Shown one piece after another: positions 8,605 through 16,498 of a stretch of 64,000 nt of DNA. Numbering within the stretch: the first letter of the stretch is position 1; each line of letters starts with the position of its first letter. The notes under the pieces are model-generated. The model saw only the letters and a program-made list of their open reading frames with translations, had not been told where the DNA came from and searched no databases. Source of the stretch: WYZ-LMO2 sp040514265 (GTDB lineage Archaea; Halobacteriota; Archaeoglobi; Archaeoglobales; Archaeoglobaceae); assembly GCA_040514265.1 (NCBI GenBank), contig JBEVCD010000025.1, positions 1-64,000 on the forward strand, given 5' to 3'. The translations under genes were made by a program, and so were the position numbers.

Positions 8605-9810
8605 ATGGCGGGCGAAATACTCGTCATCGGCGGAGGTATAGCCGGTTTAACGGCTGCCATAGAGGCTGCTGAAGCTGGAAAAGACGTAATTCTCGTCGAA
8701 AAATCACCGTTCCTGGGTGGCAGGGTGGCTCAACTCAACAAATACTTCCCGAAGCTGTGTCCACCGTTCTGCGGACTCGAAATATTCTACAAGAGGATGA
8801 AGGGCAACCCCAAGCTGAAGGTGTTCACGAACGCCGAGGTCATTAGCGTAACAGGCGAAGCCGGAAACTTCGTCGTCCAGGTGAAGCTGAAGCCGAGGTT
8901 CGTAAACGACAACTGCACAGCCTGCGGGGCTTGCAGCGAAGTCTGTCCCGTGGAGGTTCCGAACGAGTACGACTTCGGTATGAGCAAGAGGAAGGCCATA
9001 TACATTCCGCACTTCATGGCGATGCCCTTCGTCTACGCGATAGACGCTGAAGCCTGCAACAGGTGCGGCGAGTGCGTTGCTGCGTGCAAGTACAACGCCA
9101 TAGACTTGAACGAGGAGGAGAAGACGATCACGCTCAATCCGGCTGCCATAATAGTGGCGACGGGCTGGAAGCCGTACGATGCTTCAAAGCTTCAGAACCT
9201 CGGCTACGGACTGCCGAACGTCGTGACGAACATGGAGTTCGAGAGGATGGCTGCGATAAACGGTCCGACGGGAGGGAAGATTCAGAAAGCAGACGGCAGC
9301 CCGATAGAGAGTATCGCTTTCGTCCAGTGCGCGGGCAGCAGGGATGAAAATCACCTGCCCTACTGCTCCCTCGTCTGCTGCCTCGCGAGCCTGAAGCAGG
9401 CGAGCTACGTGAAGGAGCAGTATCCGGATGCGAAGGTCTACATATTCTACATCGACATCCGAGCCTCCGGCAGGTATGAGGACTTCTTCAACAAGGTGAG
9501 GGAGCTGGGAGTTGAGCTGATAAAGGGTAAGGTGGCGAAGGTGGAGCAGCAGAACGGCAAACTCGTCGTGACTGCTGAGGACACGCTGAGCGGTGTGAAG
9601 GTAAGACAGGAGGTGGACATGGTCGTACTCGCCACGGGCATGCAGCCGAGCGACAGAATACCCGGAATCGAATACGACAATTACGGATTCGTGGTCGAGA
9701 GAGACGGTATATACGCAGCCGGTGTCGCGAAGAAACCCATGGACGTGGCTTTGAGCAACGAGAGTGCGACAGCCGCAGCTCTGAAGGCTATCGCAGCCGC
9801 GAGGAGGTGA
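8605..9810 (+). CDS. qmoA: Quinone-modifying oxidoreductase subunit A (HdrA-like flavoprotein)
   Basis: QmoA is the first flavoprotein subunit of the membrane-associated QmoABC complex that passes electrons between the quinone pool and APS reductase during sulfate reduction. The 401-residue protein has an N-terminal FAD-binding fold (ILVIGGGIAGLTAAIEA), two 4Fe-4S motifs (CTACGACSEVCP and CNRCGECVAACK, about residues 104-160), and the HdrA-type cysteine block (QCAGSR, then YCSLVCC, near 240-260). It lacks the longer HdrA extensions, as expected for QmoA. A TATA-like TTTATTAA lies about 30 bp before the ATG. qmoB starts 4 bp after its stop. Bases 9152-9229 are identical to a stretch in qmoB. 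Confidence 0.95.
   Translation: MAGEILVIGGGIAGLTAAIEAAEAGKDVILVEKSPFLGGRVAQLNKYFPKLCPPFCGLEIFYKRMKGNPKLKVFTNAEVISVTGEAGNFVVQVKLKPRFVNDNCTACGACSEVCPVEVPNEYDFGMSKRKAIYIPHFMAMPFVYAIDAEACNRCGECVAACKYNAIDLNEEEKTITLNPAAIIVATGWKPYDASKLQNLGYGLPNVVTNMEFERMAAINGPTGGKIQKADGSPIESIAFVQCAGSRDENHLPYCSLVCCLASLKQASYVKEQYPDAKVYIFYIDIRASGRYEDFFNKVRELGVELIKGKVAKVEQQNGKLVVTAEDTLSGVKVRQEVDMVVLATGMQPSDRIPGIEYDNYGFVVERDGIYAAGVAKKPMDVALSNESATAAALKAIAAARR
9152..9229 (+). repeat. 78-bp block identical to 10527-10604 (qmoA/qmoB)
   Basis: Bases 9152-9229 in qmoA and 10527-10604 in qmoB are identical over 78 bp (encoding VATGWKPYDASKLQNLGYGL and onward), while flanking homologous sequence is diverged. The identity includes every third codon position, so it reflects recent conversion or strong constraint rather than protein conservation alone. 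Confidence 0.9.
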
Positions 9811-9814
9811 TAGT

Positions 9815-12031
9815 GTGGAGAAGGTTGGAGTTTTCATCTGCACGGGTTGCGACATAGAGAAGCTCGACATAGGCAGGCTGAAGAACGTAGCCAAGGAGGA
9901 GTTCGGCATAGAGGCAAAGACGCACCCGCAGCTCTGCTCTGAGGAGGGGAGGAAGTTCTTGGAAAAGGAAGCCGCCGAACTCGACGCACTCGTAATAGCG
10001 GCTTGCTCACCCAGGGTTAAGGAGAAGGCGTTCAGTTTCGACGGAAAGTATGTCGAGAGGGTAAACCTCAGAGAAGGCGTCGTCTGGAGCCACGACATCG
10101 ACGAGCACGCGCAGGAGCAGGCTGAGGACTACCTGAGGATCGGAATCGTTAAGGCTCAGAAGGCTCAGATGCCCGAGCCGTATCTGCAGGAAACATCCAA
10201 GGACATCCTCGTCGTCGGAGGAGGAGTTACGGGGTTATCTGCAGCCCTCTACGCGGCTAAGGCAGGATATAAGGTTTATCTGGTCGAGAAAGAGCCCGAG
10301 CTCGGCGGCTGGGCGGCTAAGTTCTACAAGAGTCTCCCCACCAAGCCGCCGTACGGCAGGCTCGAAGAACCTGTCGTTTTCGAAATGATCGAGGAGGTCA
10401 AGGCTAACGAAAACATCGAGGTTCTGACGTCCGCTACCGTGGAGTGGATAAGGGGTCAGCCGGGGATGTTCGACGTCAGGGTAAATCAGAACGGAAACGG
10501 CGTGGAGTTCAGAGTGGGAGCAATAGTAGTGGCGACGGGCTGGAAGCCGTACGATGCTTCAAAGCTTCAGAACCTCGGCTACGGACTGCCGAACGTCGTG
10601 ACGAGCGTGGAGTTCGAGGAGATGGCGAGGAAGGGAGAGCTGAACGCGAAGGACGTCGTGTTCATACAGTGTGCCGGTCAGAGGGACCCGGAGCATCTTC
10701 CTTACTGCTCCTCAGTCTGCTGCCTCGTCAGTCTCAAGCAGGCGAAGTACGTCAGGGAGCTGACGAACGGAAACGCCTACATAATCTACAAGGACATGCG
10801 GACGCCGGGTCTGTGGGAGGACTTCTACAAGTTCGCTCAGGACGACGAAGGCGTTTTCCTGCTCAAGGGTGAGGTCAGCGGCGTAAGACAGGAGGACGGA
10901 AAACTGGTCGTGGACGTTACGAACACCCTGCTCGGCGAAGACGTGAGCATAAAAGCGGACCTCGTCGTGCTGGCGATAGGCATGGAATCCACGCTCAAGG
11001 GGCTCTACACGGTCAAGGAGGAGTTCCCGGACGAGAAGACCGTCCCGTACAAGCACATATACGAGCCCCACCCGATAAAGAGTGAGGAGGAGGTCGAGCA
11101 GCTTAAGGCGAGGGGACACATACTGAACCTCCAGTACAGGCAGGGTCCGGAGCTGCCAACGCTGCGCTACGGCTTTCCAGATTCGAACTACATATGCTTC
11201 CCCTACGAGAGCAGGAGGCTCGGCGTATACGCTGCGGGCTGCGTCAGGGCTCCGATGGAGATCGCGTCGTGCATAGAAGACGGAATAGGAGCGGCGATGA
11301 AGGCTATACAGGCGGTCGAACTCGTTGCCGAAGGTAAAACGACTTTCCCGCGAACCGGCGACGTAGACTACCCGAACTTCTTCCTGCAACGCTGCACGCA
11401 GTGCAAGCGCTGCACGGAGGAGTGCCCGTTCGGAGCCCTCGACGAGGACGAGAGAGGGACTCCGCAGCCCAATCCACTCCGCTGCCGCAGGTGCGGAATA
11501 TGCTTCGGTGCTTGCCCTGAGAGGATAATAAGTTTCAAGCTGTACAGCATAGACCAGATATCGTCGGCTATCAAGTCGATATACGTACCCGACCCGAACT
11601 GGGAAGAGGGCGCAGAGGAGAAGTTCCGGTTCATCGTCTTCGCCTGCGAAAACGACGCTTATCCAGCTTTGGACATGGCTGCACTCAACGGACTCAAGTA
11701 CAGCCCGCTCGTCAGGGTCATACCTGTTCGCTGCCTCGGTAGCGTTAACACGGTGTTCATAGCCGACGCACTCTCGAAGGGGATAGACGGCGTGCTCATG
11801 CTCGGCTGCAAGTTCGGCGAAGACTACCAGTGTCACTTCATCAGGGGAAGCGAGCTCGCCAACAGGAGGATGGAGAACGTCCAGGAGACTCTCGAAAGGC
11901 TGATGCTGGAGTCGGAGAGGGTTAAGGTTGTCGAGGTCTCCATTACCGACTGGGACAAGATTCCGAAGATAATTGACGAGTTCGTCGAGGAGGTCAAGCA
12001 GATCGGGGCGAACCCGTATAAGGGGTTCTGA
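9815..12031 (+). CDS. qmoB: Quinone-modifying oxidoreductase subunit B (HdrA-like plus MvhD-like)
   Basis: QmoB is the large soluble flavoprotein of QmoABC. The 738-residue protein has an N-terminal segment with Cys and CSPR motifs (GCDIEKLD, AACSPRVKEKAF), a central FAD domain (ILVVGGGVTGLSAALYA, about residue 130), the cysteine block QCAGQR...YCSSVCC, two 4Fe-4S motifs (CTQCKRCTEECP and CRRCGICFGACP, about 525-570), and an MvhD-like C-terminal domain with conserved cysteines (FACEND, PVRCLGS, LGCKFGEDYQCHF). This HdrA+MvhD architecture is diagnostic of QmoB. Start is GTG 9815 behind a strong GGAGG site. It is the middle gene of the operon, 5 bp before qmoC. Confidence 0.95.
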   Translation: MEKVGVFICTGCDIEKLDIGRLKNVAKEEFGIEAKTHPQLCSEEGRKFLEKEAAELDALVIAACSPRVKEKAFSFDGKYVERVNLREGVVWSHDIDEHAQEQAEDYLRIGIVKAQKAQMPEPYLQETSKDILVVGGGVTGLSAALYAAKAGYKVYLVEKEPELGGWAAKFYKSLPTKPPYGRLEEPVVFEMIEEVKANENIEVLTSATVEWIRGQPGMFDVRVNQNGNGVEFRVGAIVVATGWKPYDASKLQNLGYGLPNVVTSVEFEEMARKGELNAKDVVFIQCAGQRDPEHLPYCSSVCCLVSLKQAKYVRELTNGNAYIIYKDMRTPGLWEDFYKFAQDDEGVFLLKGEVSGVRQEDGKLVVDVTNTLLGEDVSIKADLVVLAIGMESTLKGLYTVKEEFPDEKTVPYKHIYEPHPIKSEEEVEQLKARGHILNLQYRQGPELPTLRYGFPDSNYICFPYESRRLGVYAAGCVRAPMEIASCIEDGIGAAMKAIQAVELVAEGKTTFPRTGDVDYPNFFLQRCTQCKRCTEECPFGALDEDERGTPQPNPLRCRRCGICFGACPERIISFKLYSIDQISSAIKSIYVPDPNWEEGAEEKFRFIVFACENDAYPALDMAALNGLKYSPLVRVIPVRCLGSVNTVFIADALSKGIDGVLMLGCKFGEDYQCHFIRGSELANRRMENVQETLERLMLESERVKVVEVSITDWDKIPKIIDEFVEEVKQIGANPYKGF
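10527..10604 (+). repeat. 78-bp block identical to 9152-9229 (qmoB copy)
   Basis: Second copy of the qmoA/qmoB block, 1375 bp downstream of the first and in the same reading frame relative to the FAD domain. Confidence 0.9.
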
Positions 12032-12036
12032 GGTGA

Positions 12037-13167
12037 GTGGTGATGATCGACGCTGGCTTTGTTAGGGATGTTATCTCCCTCGGCGGTAAAAGTCTGAAGA
12101 AATGTTACCAGTGCGCCACCTGCAGCGTCGTCTGTCCGCAGAGCCCGGATGAGAGACCTTTTCCGCGTAAGGAGATGATATGGGCGCAGTGGGGACTGAA
12201 GGAGAAACTGCTGAAAGACGCCGACATCTGGCTGTGTCACCAGTGCAACGACTGCAGCGATTACTGCCCAAGGGGTGCGAAGCCGGGTGAAGTGTTGGCA
12301 GCGCTCAGGGCTAGAGCCGTCATAGAGTACTCCTTCCCCTCGTTTTTCGCTAAGATACTGGCGAAACCCGTGGGTATAATTGTTTACTTCGCGATTCCGC
12401 TGATACTCATCGCCGCTTACCTTGCTGTCGTATCGCCATCCATCCCGGAGGGAGAGATAGTCATCGGGAGGTTCATACCCCACACCCACGTGGAGCTCGC
12501 AGGCTTTGCGGTCGGAGCTTGGGTTCTGTTTGTAGCGATCGTTGGCATGTACCGCTTCTGGACGGCTGTGAACTCCGAAGTCTCGAAGGTTTATGCCTAC
12601 AGACTCGCGGACGACCTCGTAGTTGAGAAAGCCAGTCCGCGCTTCATCGAATGCCTGTTCTGGAGCATAATCGACATCTTGAGGCACAGGAAGTTCGCGG
12701 AGTGCGGGAAGGCGAGGTACAGATATTACGCGCACTTCCTGATATTCTGGGGATTCATAGTCCTGGGCATCGCGACGCTGGGGGACATAGTCTACCTCTA
12801 CGTCTTGGGTTACGAGGAGCTCGCCCTACCGGCGACTGACCCTGTGAAGATACTTGGCAACTTGGGAGCGGCTATGCTTATTATCGGCAGCGCGTGGGCG
12901 ATAGTGGCACGCTTCGGCGATGAGAAAATAGGCTACGGAACGTACTTCGACTGGCTGTTCCTGGCGAACATATTCGTCGTCGGAATAAGCGGAGTTGCTG
13001 TAGAAGCTCTCCGCTACGCCGGAAGCGTTGCGGCTTACTACGCGTACCTCGTGCATCTGTTCTTCGTCTTCGCCCTTCTCGCCTACGCACCCTACTCGAA
13101 GTTCGCGCACCTGCTCTACAGAACGCTGGCTTACACCTGGGCGAGGAGCGTCGGCAGACTAACCTAA
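12037..13167 (+). CDS. qmoC: Quinone-modifying oxidoreductase subunit C (HdrC/HdrE-like membrane subunit)
   Basis: QmoC anchors the Qmo complex in the membrane and contacts the quinone pool. The N-terminal third resembles HdrC, with two 4Fe-4S motifs (CYQCATCSVVCP at about residues 22-33 and CHQCNDCSDYCP at about 68-79). From about residue 110 the protein resembles the heme-b subunit HdrE, with about six membrane spans and histidines in YAHFLIFWGF and YLVHLFFVF that could bind heme. Length of 376 residues is normal. The start lies in a GTG-GTG-ATG cluster (12037-12045) and ATG 12043 is possible. A T-run and a long hairpin follow the stop codon. Confidence 0.94.
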   Translation: MVMIDAGFVRDVISLGGKSLKKCYQCATCSVVCPQSPDERPFPRKEMIWAQWGLKEKLLKDADIWLCHQCNDCSDYCPRGAKPGEVLAALRARAVIEYSFPSFFAKILAKPVGIIVYFAIPLILIAAYLAVVSPSIPEGEIVIGRFIPHTHVELAGFAVGAWVLFVAIVGMYRFWTAVNSEVSKVYAYRLADDLVVEKASPRFIECLFWSIIDILRHRKFAECGKARYRYYAHFLIFWGFIVLGIATLGDIVYLYVLGYEELALPATDPVKILGNLGAAMLIIGSAWAIVARFGDEKIGYGTYFDWLFLANIFVVGISGVAVEALRYAGSVAAYYAYLVHLFFVFALLAYAPYSKFAHLLYRTLAYTWARSVGRLT

Positions 13168-13224
13168 TTTTTTGTCCACACAATCGAGCGCTCTTCAACT
13201 CGGTTGGAACTCTCGATCTGGACA
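13168..13224 (+). terminator. T-run and three-part hairpin after qmoC
   Basis: Directly after the qmoC stop comes a seven-T run. It is followed by nested inverted repeats: TGTCCA (13173-13178) with TGGACA (13219-13224), ATCGAG (13183-13188) with CTCGAT (13212-13217), and an inner CAAC/GTTG pair around a TCG loop. The T-run fits archaeal termination. The hairpin could be a terminator or processing element, or an operator for the following DUF39 gene. It is not an H/ACA guide, since its only ACA is inside the outer stem. Confidence 0.45.
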
Positions 13225-13250
13225 AATTGGACGGAACGCTATGAACATTC

Positions 13251-13289
13251 GGAATCATAATCACAGTTAAGATTCCAAATATTTATATA
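13251..13289 (+). promoter_or_regulatory. Promoter of DUF39 gene with inverted repeat before TATA box
   Basis: TTTATATA at 13282-13289 ends 23 bp before the ATG at 13313, the right distance for a leaderless or short-leader archaeal transcript. Immediately upstream is an inverted repeat GGAATC (13251-13256) / GATTCC (13271-13276) with a 14-bp spacer, a possible regulator site in the position where an activator or repressor would contact the TATA/BRE complex. Confidence 0.6.
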
Positions 13290-13312
13290 GCGCACGGAAG
13301 TCACCGCGAACC

Positions 13313-14788
13313 ATGAAAAGCGTCGCTGAGATCAATGAGAAGATCAGGGAAGGCAACGTCTGCGTTGTTACCGCGAAGGAGATGAAGGAGATAGTAGCCG
13401 AGCTCGGAGCTGAGAAGGCTGCCAAGGAGGTGGACGTCGTTACGACCGGCACGTTCGGGGCGATGTGTTCGAGCGGAGCTTTCTTCAACTTCGGTCACGC
13501 TGACCCGCCGATAAAGATGAAGAGAGTCTGGATGAACGACGTCGAAGCCTACACGGGAATAGCAGCCGTCGACGCATATCTGGGAGTCACACAGCTTTCG
13601 GAGACGATAGAAAATTACGGTGGAGCTCACGTGATAGAGGAGCTCGTGAAGGGGAGAGAGGTCGAGCTGAGAGCTGTTGGATACGGAACGGACTGTTATC
13701 CGAGAAAGGAGATAGTCACCGAGATCTCTCTCGAAGACGTCAATCAGGCGGTGATGGTGAACCCGAGAAACGCTTACCAGCGCTACAGGGCTGCGACGAA
13801 TTCGAGCGACAGGATACTTCGAACTTACATGGGCACACTGCTGCCGAACTTCGGAAACGTAACCTTCGCCGGTACGGGCGAGATATCACCGCTCAACAAC
13901 GATCCGGAGTATCGAACCATAGGCGTCGGCACGCGCATATTTCTGTGCGGAGCTAAGGGCTACGTGATAGGTGAGGGGACTCAGCACTCGCCACCTTTCG
14001 GCACGCTGATGGTTAAGGGCGAGCTGAGGGAGATGAAGCCGGAGTACATGAAGGCTGCATACTTCCCCGGCTACGGGGCTACGCTCTTCGTCGGCATAGG
14101 TGTGCCGATCCCGATACTGGACGCCGAGATGGCTAAGTTCACAGCCGTAAGGAACTCGGAGATCGAGACCGTCATAATAGACTTCGGCGTTCCGCGGAGG
14201 GACAGACCGATCGTCAGGAAGGTCACCTACGAGGAGCTGATAAGCGGAAAGGTCGAAATAAACGGCTTGGAAGTCAGGACCTCTCCGCTTTCGAGCTTCT
14301 ACCTCGCCGAAAAGATAATGAAGGAGTTGAAGCGTATGATAGAGCGCGGCGAGTTTCTGCTCAGCGAACCGGTCGAGAGGATACCGCAGCGCAGGGAGTT
14401 CAAGCCGATGAGGCAGAGGGAAGTGAAGGTCGTTAAGAGTGTGATGGGCGCAGCCGTAACTGTGAGCGAGGACACGAGCATAGAGGAGGCTGCGAGGCTG
14501 ATGATCCAGAAGAACGTTAACCACCTGCCCGTCGTCGACGCGAGCGGTCAGCTCGTAGGAATCGTAACGTCCTGGGACATAGCTAAAGCCGTCGCCGTTG
14601 GTGTGAGGGGGGTGGTGAGAGAGATAATGACGAGGAACGTGATTACTGTAAGCCCGGAAGATCCAGTAGAGTTGGCTGCGGCGAAGATGGAGAAGCACGA
14701 CATATCTGCTCTTCCGGTAATAGATGCAAAGAGGAGGGTGCTCGGGATCGTTACGAGTGAGGACCTCAGCAAGCTCGTGGCGAGGTGA
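13313..14788 (+). CDS. DUF39/HcyBio homocysteine-forming enzyme with C-terminal CBS pair
   Basis: The first 380 residues are a DUF39 (homocysteine biosynthesis) domain with the cysteine-bearing segment TTGTFGAMCSSGAFFNFGH near residue 45. The last 115 residues are two CBS repeats (VSEDTSIEEAARLM, then VSPEDPVELAAAKM). In methanogens and sulfate reducers genetic work links DUF39 plus its NIL-ferredoxin partner to making homocysteine from aspartate semialdehyde with sulfide. The ferredoxin partner follows 4 bp downstream, as expected. The CBS pair suggests control by an adenosyl ligand such as SAM or ATP. It has its own TATA promoter and stands next to qmo in a sulfur-metabolism block. Confidence 0.9.
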   Translation: MKSVAEINEKIREGNVCVVTAKEMKEIVAELGAEKAAKEVDVVTTGTFGAMCSSGAFFNFGHADPPIKMKRVWMNDVEAYTGIAAVDAYLGVTQLSETIENYGGAHVIEELVKGREVELRAVGYGTDCYPRKEIVTEISLEDVNQAVMVNPRNAYQRYRAATNSSDRILRTYMGTLLPNFGNVTFAGTGEISPLNNDPEYRTIGVGTRIFLCGAKGYVIGEGTQHSPPFGTLMVKGELREMKPEYMKAAYFPGYGATLFVGIGVPIPILDAEMAKFTAVRNSEIETVIIDFGVPRRDRPIVRKVTYEELISGKVEINGLEVRTSPLSSFYLAEKIMKELKRMIERGEFLLSEPVERIPQRREFKPMRQREVKVVKSVMGAAVTVSEDTSIEEAARLMIQKNVNHLPVVDASGQLVGIVTSWDIAKAVAVGVRGVVREIMTRNVITVSPEDPVELAAAKMEKHDISALPVIDAKRRVLGIVTSEDLSKLVAR

Positions 14789-14792
14789 TGGT

Positions 14793-15182
14793 ATGAGGCT
14801 GCTGCTGCGGTTCGATTCGACGACTGTCAAGAAGCCGATACTCTCGAAGGCTACGCTGAAGACGGGGGCGCTGATAAATATACTCCGCGCCTCTGTGGGG
14901 TCGAGACAGGGTGAAATAATAATAGATGTTCCCGACGACAAGGCGAAGGAGGTTGAGGATTTCCTCCTGGAGGAGGGAGTGGAGGTAATAGAGCTCAAGA
15001 GAGCGGTCCTCAAGAAAGAGGAGCGGTGCGTCCACTGTGGAGCTTGTGTGAGTGTCTGCCCGACAGAAGCGCTCGGCTTCGACGCCGAGGCTAAGGTTAT
15101 CGTCGACGAGAGCAAGTGTGTCCACTGTGGAGCCTGCGTAAGCGTCTGCCCGACGGAAGCGCTCGAACTTCCTAGAGTTTAA
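14793..15182 (+). CDS. NIL-domain ferredoxin, partner of DUF39 in homocysteine synthesis
   Basis: A 129-residue protein starting at ATG 14793. An N-terminal NIL domain (ligand-binding fold also found on methionine ABC ATPases, about residues 1-72) is followed by two 4Fe-4S motifs, both reading CVHCGACVSVCPTEAL, about residues 78-125. The two cluster motifs are almost identical even at DNA level, indicating a recent internal duplication or conversion. It is co-transcribed with the DUF39 gene, and the pair is the known sulfur-incorporation module for homocysteine. Confidence 0.92.
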   Translation: MRLLLRFDSTTVKKPILSKATLKTGALINILRASVGSRQGEIIIDVPDDKAKEVEDFLLEEGVEVIELKRAVLKKEERCVHCGACVSVCPTEALGFDAEAKVIVDESKCVHCGACVSVCPTEALELPRV

Positions 15183-15215
15183 ATACAGCGGTAACCCATT
15201 TTTTCGGGTGGTTGT

Positions 15216-16112
15216 GTGACCGCAAGAGACCTAGCCTTAGGGCTCGTGTTCGGAATAATCGTCGGAGCCTTGTTGGGAACAGTCTTTTCAAGCTTCTTGA
15301 AGCCTGTAGGCTCTGAGGAATCTGCAGGCGCCTGTCCGGTTGGAAATCTTAGCGAGCAAACGCTGGAAGTTGTTTCCAAGAAGCTCAGCAACCTGCTCGG
15401 CGACCCGAGGCTGGAGGTGAAGATACTGGATAGCGAACCGGTGGGAGAGCTCTACAGAATAGACGTGGAGATTCTGAGGGGGAACAAAAGTCTGAAGCAG
15501 CTGGATCTCTACCTCACAGCGGACGCCTCTCTGCTGTTTTCGAGACCCCTGAACCTTACATCCGTCAGCACCGAAGCTGAGAGGGTCAACGTGAGCGAGG
15601 ACGACGACCCGTGGAGGGGTGCGGAGAAAGCGAAAGTCGTGATAGTGGAGTTCAGCGACTACGCGTGCCCGTACTGCGCGAGGCTTGAGAGGGAGACAAT
15701 TCCTAAGCTGCTCGAAGAGTACGGAGACGTCGTGAAAGTCGTGTTCAGGGACTTCCCCGTTCACGGCAACGTCTCGATTCTGGCTGCCATAGCAGCGGAC
15801 TGCGCCGGTGAGCAGGGCAAGTACTGGGAATTCCACGACGTTCTGTTCGAGAAGCAGCAGGAGTGGTATTACAATTACGAGCTCGCGAGGGAGAAGATGC
15901 TGGAATACGCTGCAAGTCTCGGGTTGGATGTTGGAGCCTTCGAAACCTGCATAGATTCCGGGAAGTACAGCGAGGAGGTGAAGAAGGATCAAGAAGACGG
16001 AATCAGCTACGGCGTAAGAGGAACGCCGACAATCTTCGTGAACGGGCTTCGCATAGTGGGATACATCAGCTACGAGGAGCTCGCGAAAATCGTGGAGGAG
16101 GAGCTCGGATGA
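15216..16112 (+). CDS. Exported DsbA-like thiol-disulfide oxidoreductase
   Basis: A 298-residue protein with an N-terminal membrane anchor or signal (LALGLVFGIIVGALLGTVF, residues 6-24), an unassigned region of about 100 residues, and a DsbA-type thioredoxin fold from about residue 135. The active site is FSDYACPYCARLE (CPYC), and the cis-proline loop is RGTPTIFVNG. It probably works outside the cytoplasm, making or exchanging disulfides. Start is GTG 15216, with TTTAAATA at 15179-15186 about 30 bp upstream. It is translationally coupled to a second thioredoxin-like gene and a VKOR-like gene, which together look like an oxidative-folding module. Confidence 0.87.
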   Translation: MTARDLALGLVFGIIVGALLGTVFSSFLKPVGSEESAGACPVGNLSEQTLEVVSKKLSNLLGDPRLEVKILDSEPVGELYRIDVEILRGNKSLKQLDLYLTADASLLFSRPLNLTSVSTEAERVNVSEDDDPWRGAEKAKVVIVEFSDYACPYCARLERETIPKLLEEYGDVVKVVFRDFPVHGNVSILAAIAADCAGEQGKYWEFHDVLFEKQQEWYYNYELAREKMLEYAASLGLDVGAFETCIDSGKYSEEVKKDQEDGISYGVRGTPTIFVNGLRIVGYISYEELAKIVEEELG

Positions 16113-16498
16113 GGCTCTACGTTCTGGCTGCGATAGCCGGTGTTCTGACAGCTGTCGTCGGCAGCTACATCTACGAGTCGCAGACTCAGCTTACCGTCGG
16201 GAAGATTTACTTCTTTTACAGCGACTACTGCCCGCACTGCGCGGAGGTCAAGCCCTACGTGGAAGAGGTAGCCTCCAAGTACGACATAACGTTCTGCAAC
16301 GTCGCAAACATGAGCGACGAATGTCTGAGCATCGCTGAGAAGCTGCAGGTAAAATACGTTCCGACGATAGCCGTGGTGNNNNNNNNNNNNNNNNNNNNNN
16401 NNNNNNNNNNNNNNNNNNNNNNNNNNNNNNNNNNNNNNNNNNNNNNNNNNNNNNNNNNNNNNNNNNNNNNNNNNNNNNTCGTTGAGTCTTTAAAATGA
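16109..16498 (+). CDS. Membrane-anchored thioredoxin-like protein, interrupted by assembly gap
   Basis: Starts at ATG 16109 with an ATGA overlap on the previous stop. An N-terminal membrane helix (LAAIAGVLTAVVGSYIY) is followed by a thioredoxin fold with active site FYSDYCPHCAEVKP (CPHC) and a cis-proline region KYVPTIAVV. The sequence then runs into 100 N and resumes with VESLK and a stop at 16496-16498. The gap size is a placeholder, so the frame after it and the length are not known. The last codons fit the end of a thioredoxin domain, so the gene is probably intact. Confidence 0.75.
   Translation: MRLYVLAAIAGVLTAVVGSYIYESQTQLTVGKIYFFYSDYCPHCAEVKPYVEEVASKYDITFCNVANMSDECLSIAEKLQVKYVPTIAVVXXXXXXXXXXXXXXXXXXXXXXXXXXXXXXXXXXVESLK
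16379..16478. other. Assembly gap of 100 N
   Basis: Exactly 100 N, the usual placeholder length for a scaffold gap of unknown size, inside the thioredoxin-like gene. Anything missing here is invisible. Confidence 0.99.

Noticed and set aside
9184..10098. Long minus-strand frames across qmoA/qmoB (also 10712-11836 and 11833-12735)
   Set aside because: Antisense shadows produced by codon bias; no start context or domain.
13886..15115. 409-codon minus-strand frame across DUF39 and NIL-ferredoxin genes
   Set aside because: Antisense shadow; plus-strand genes are complete and motif-supported.
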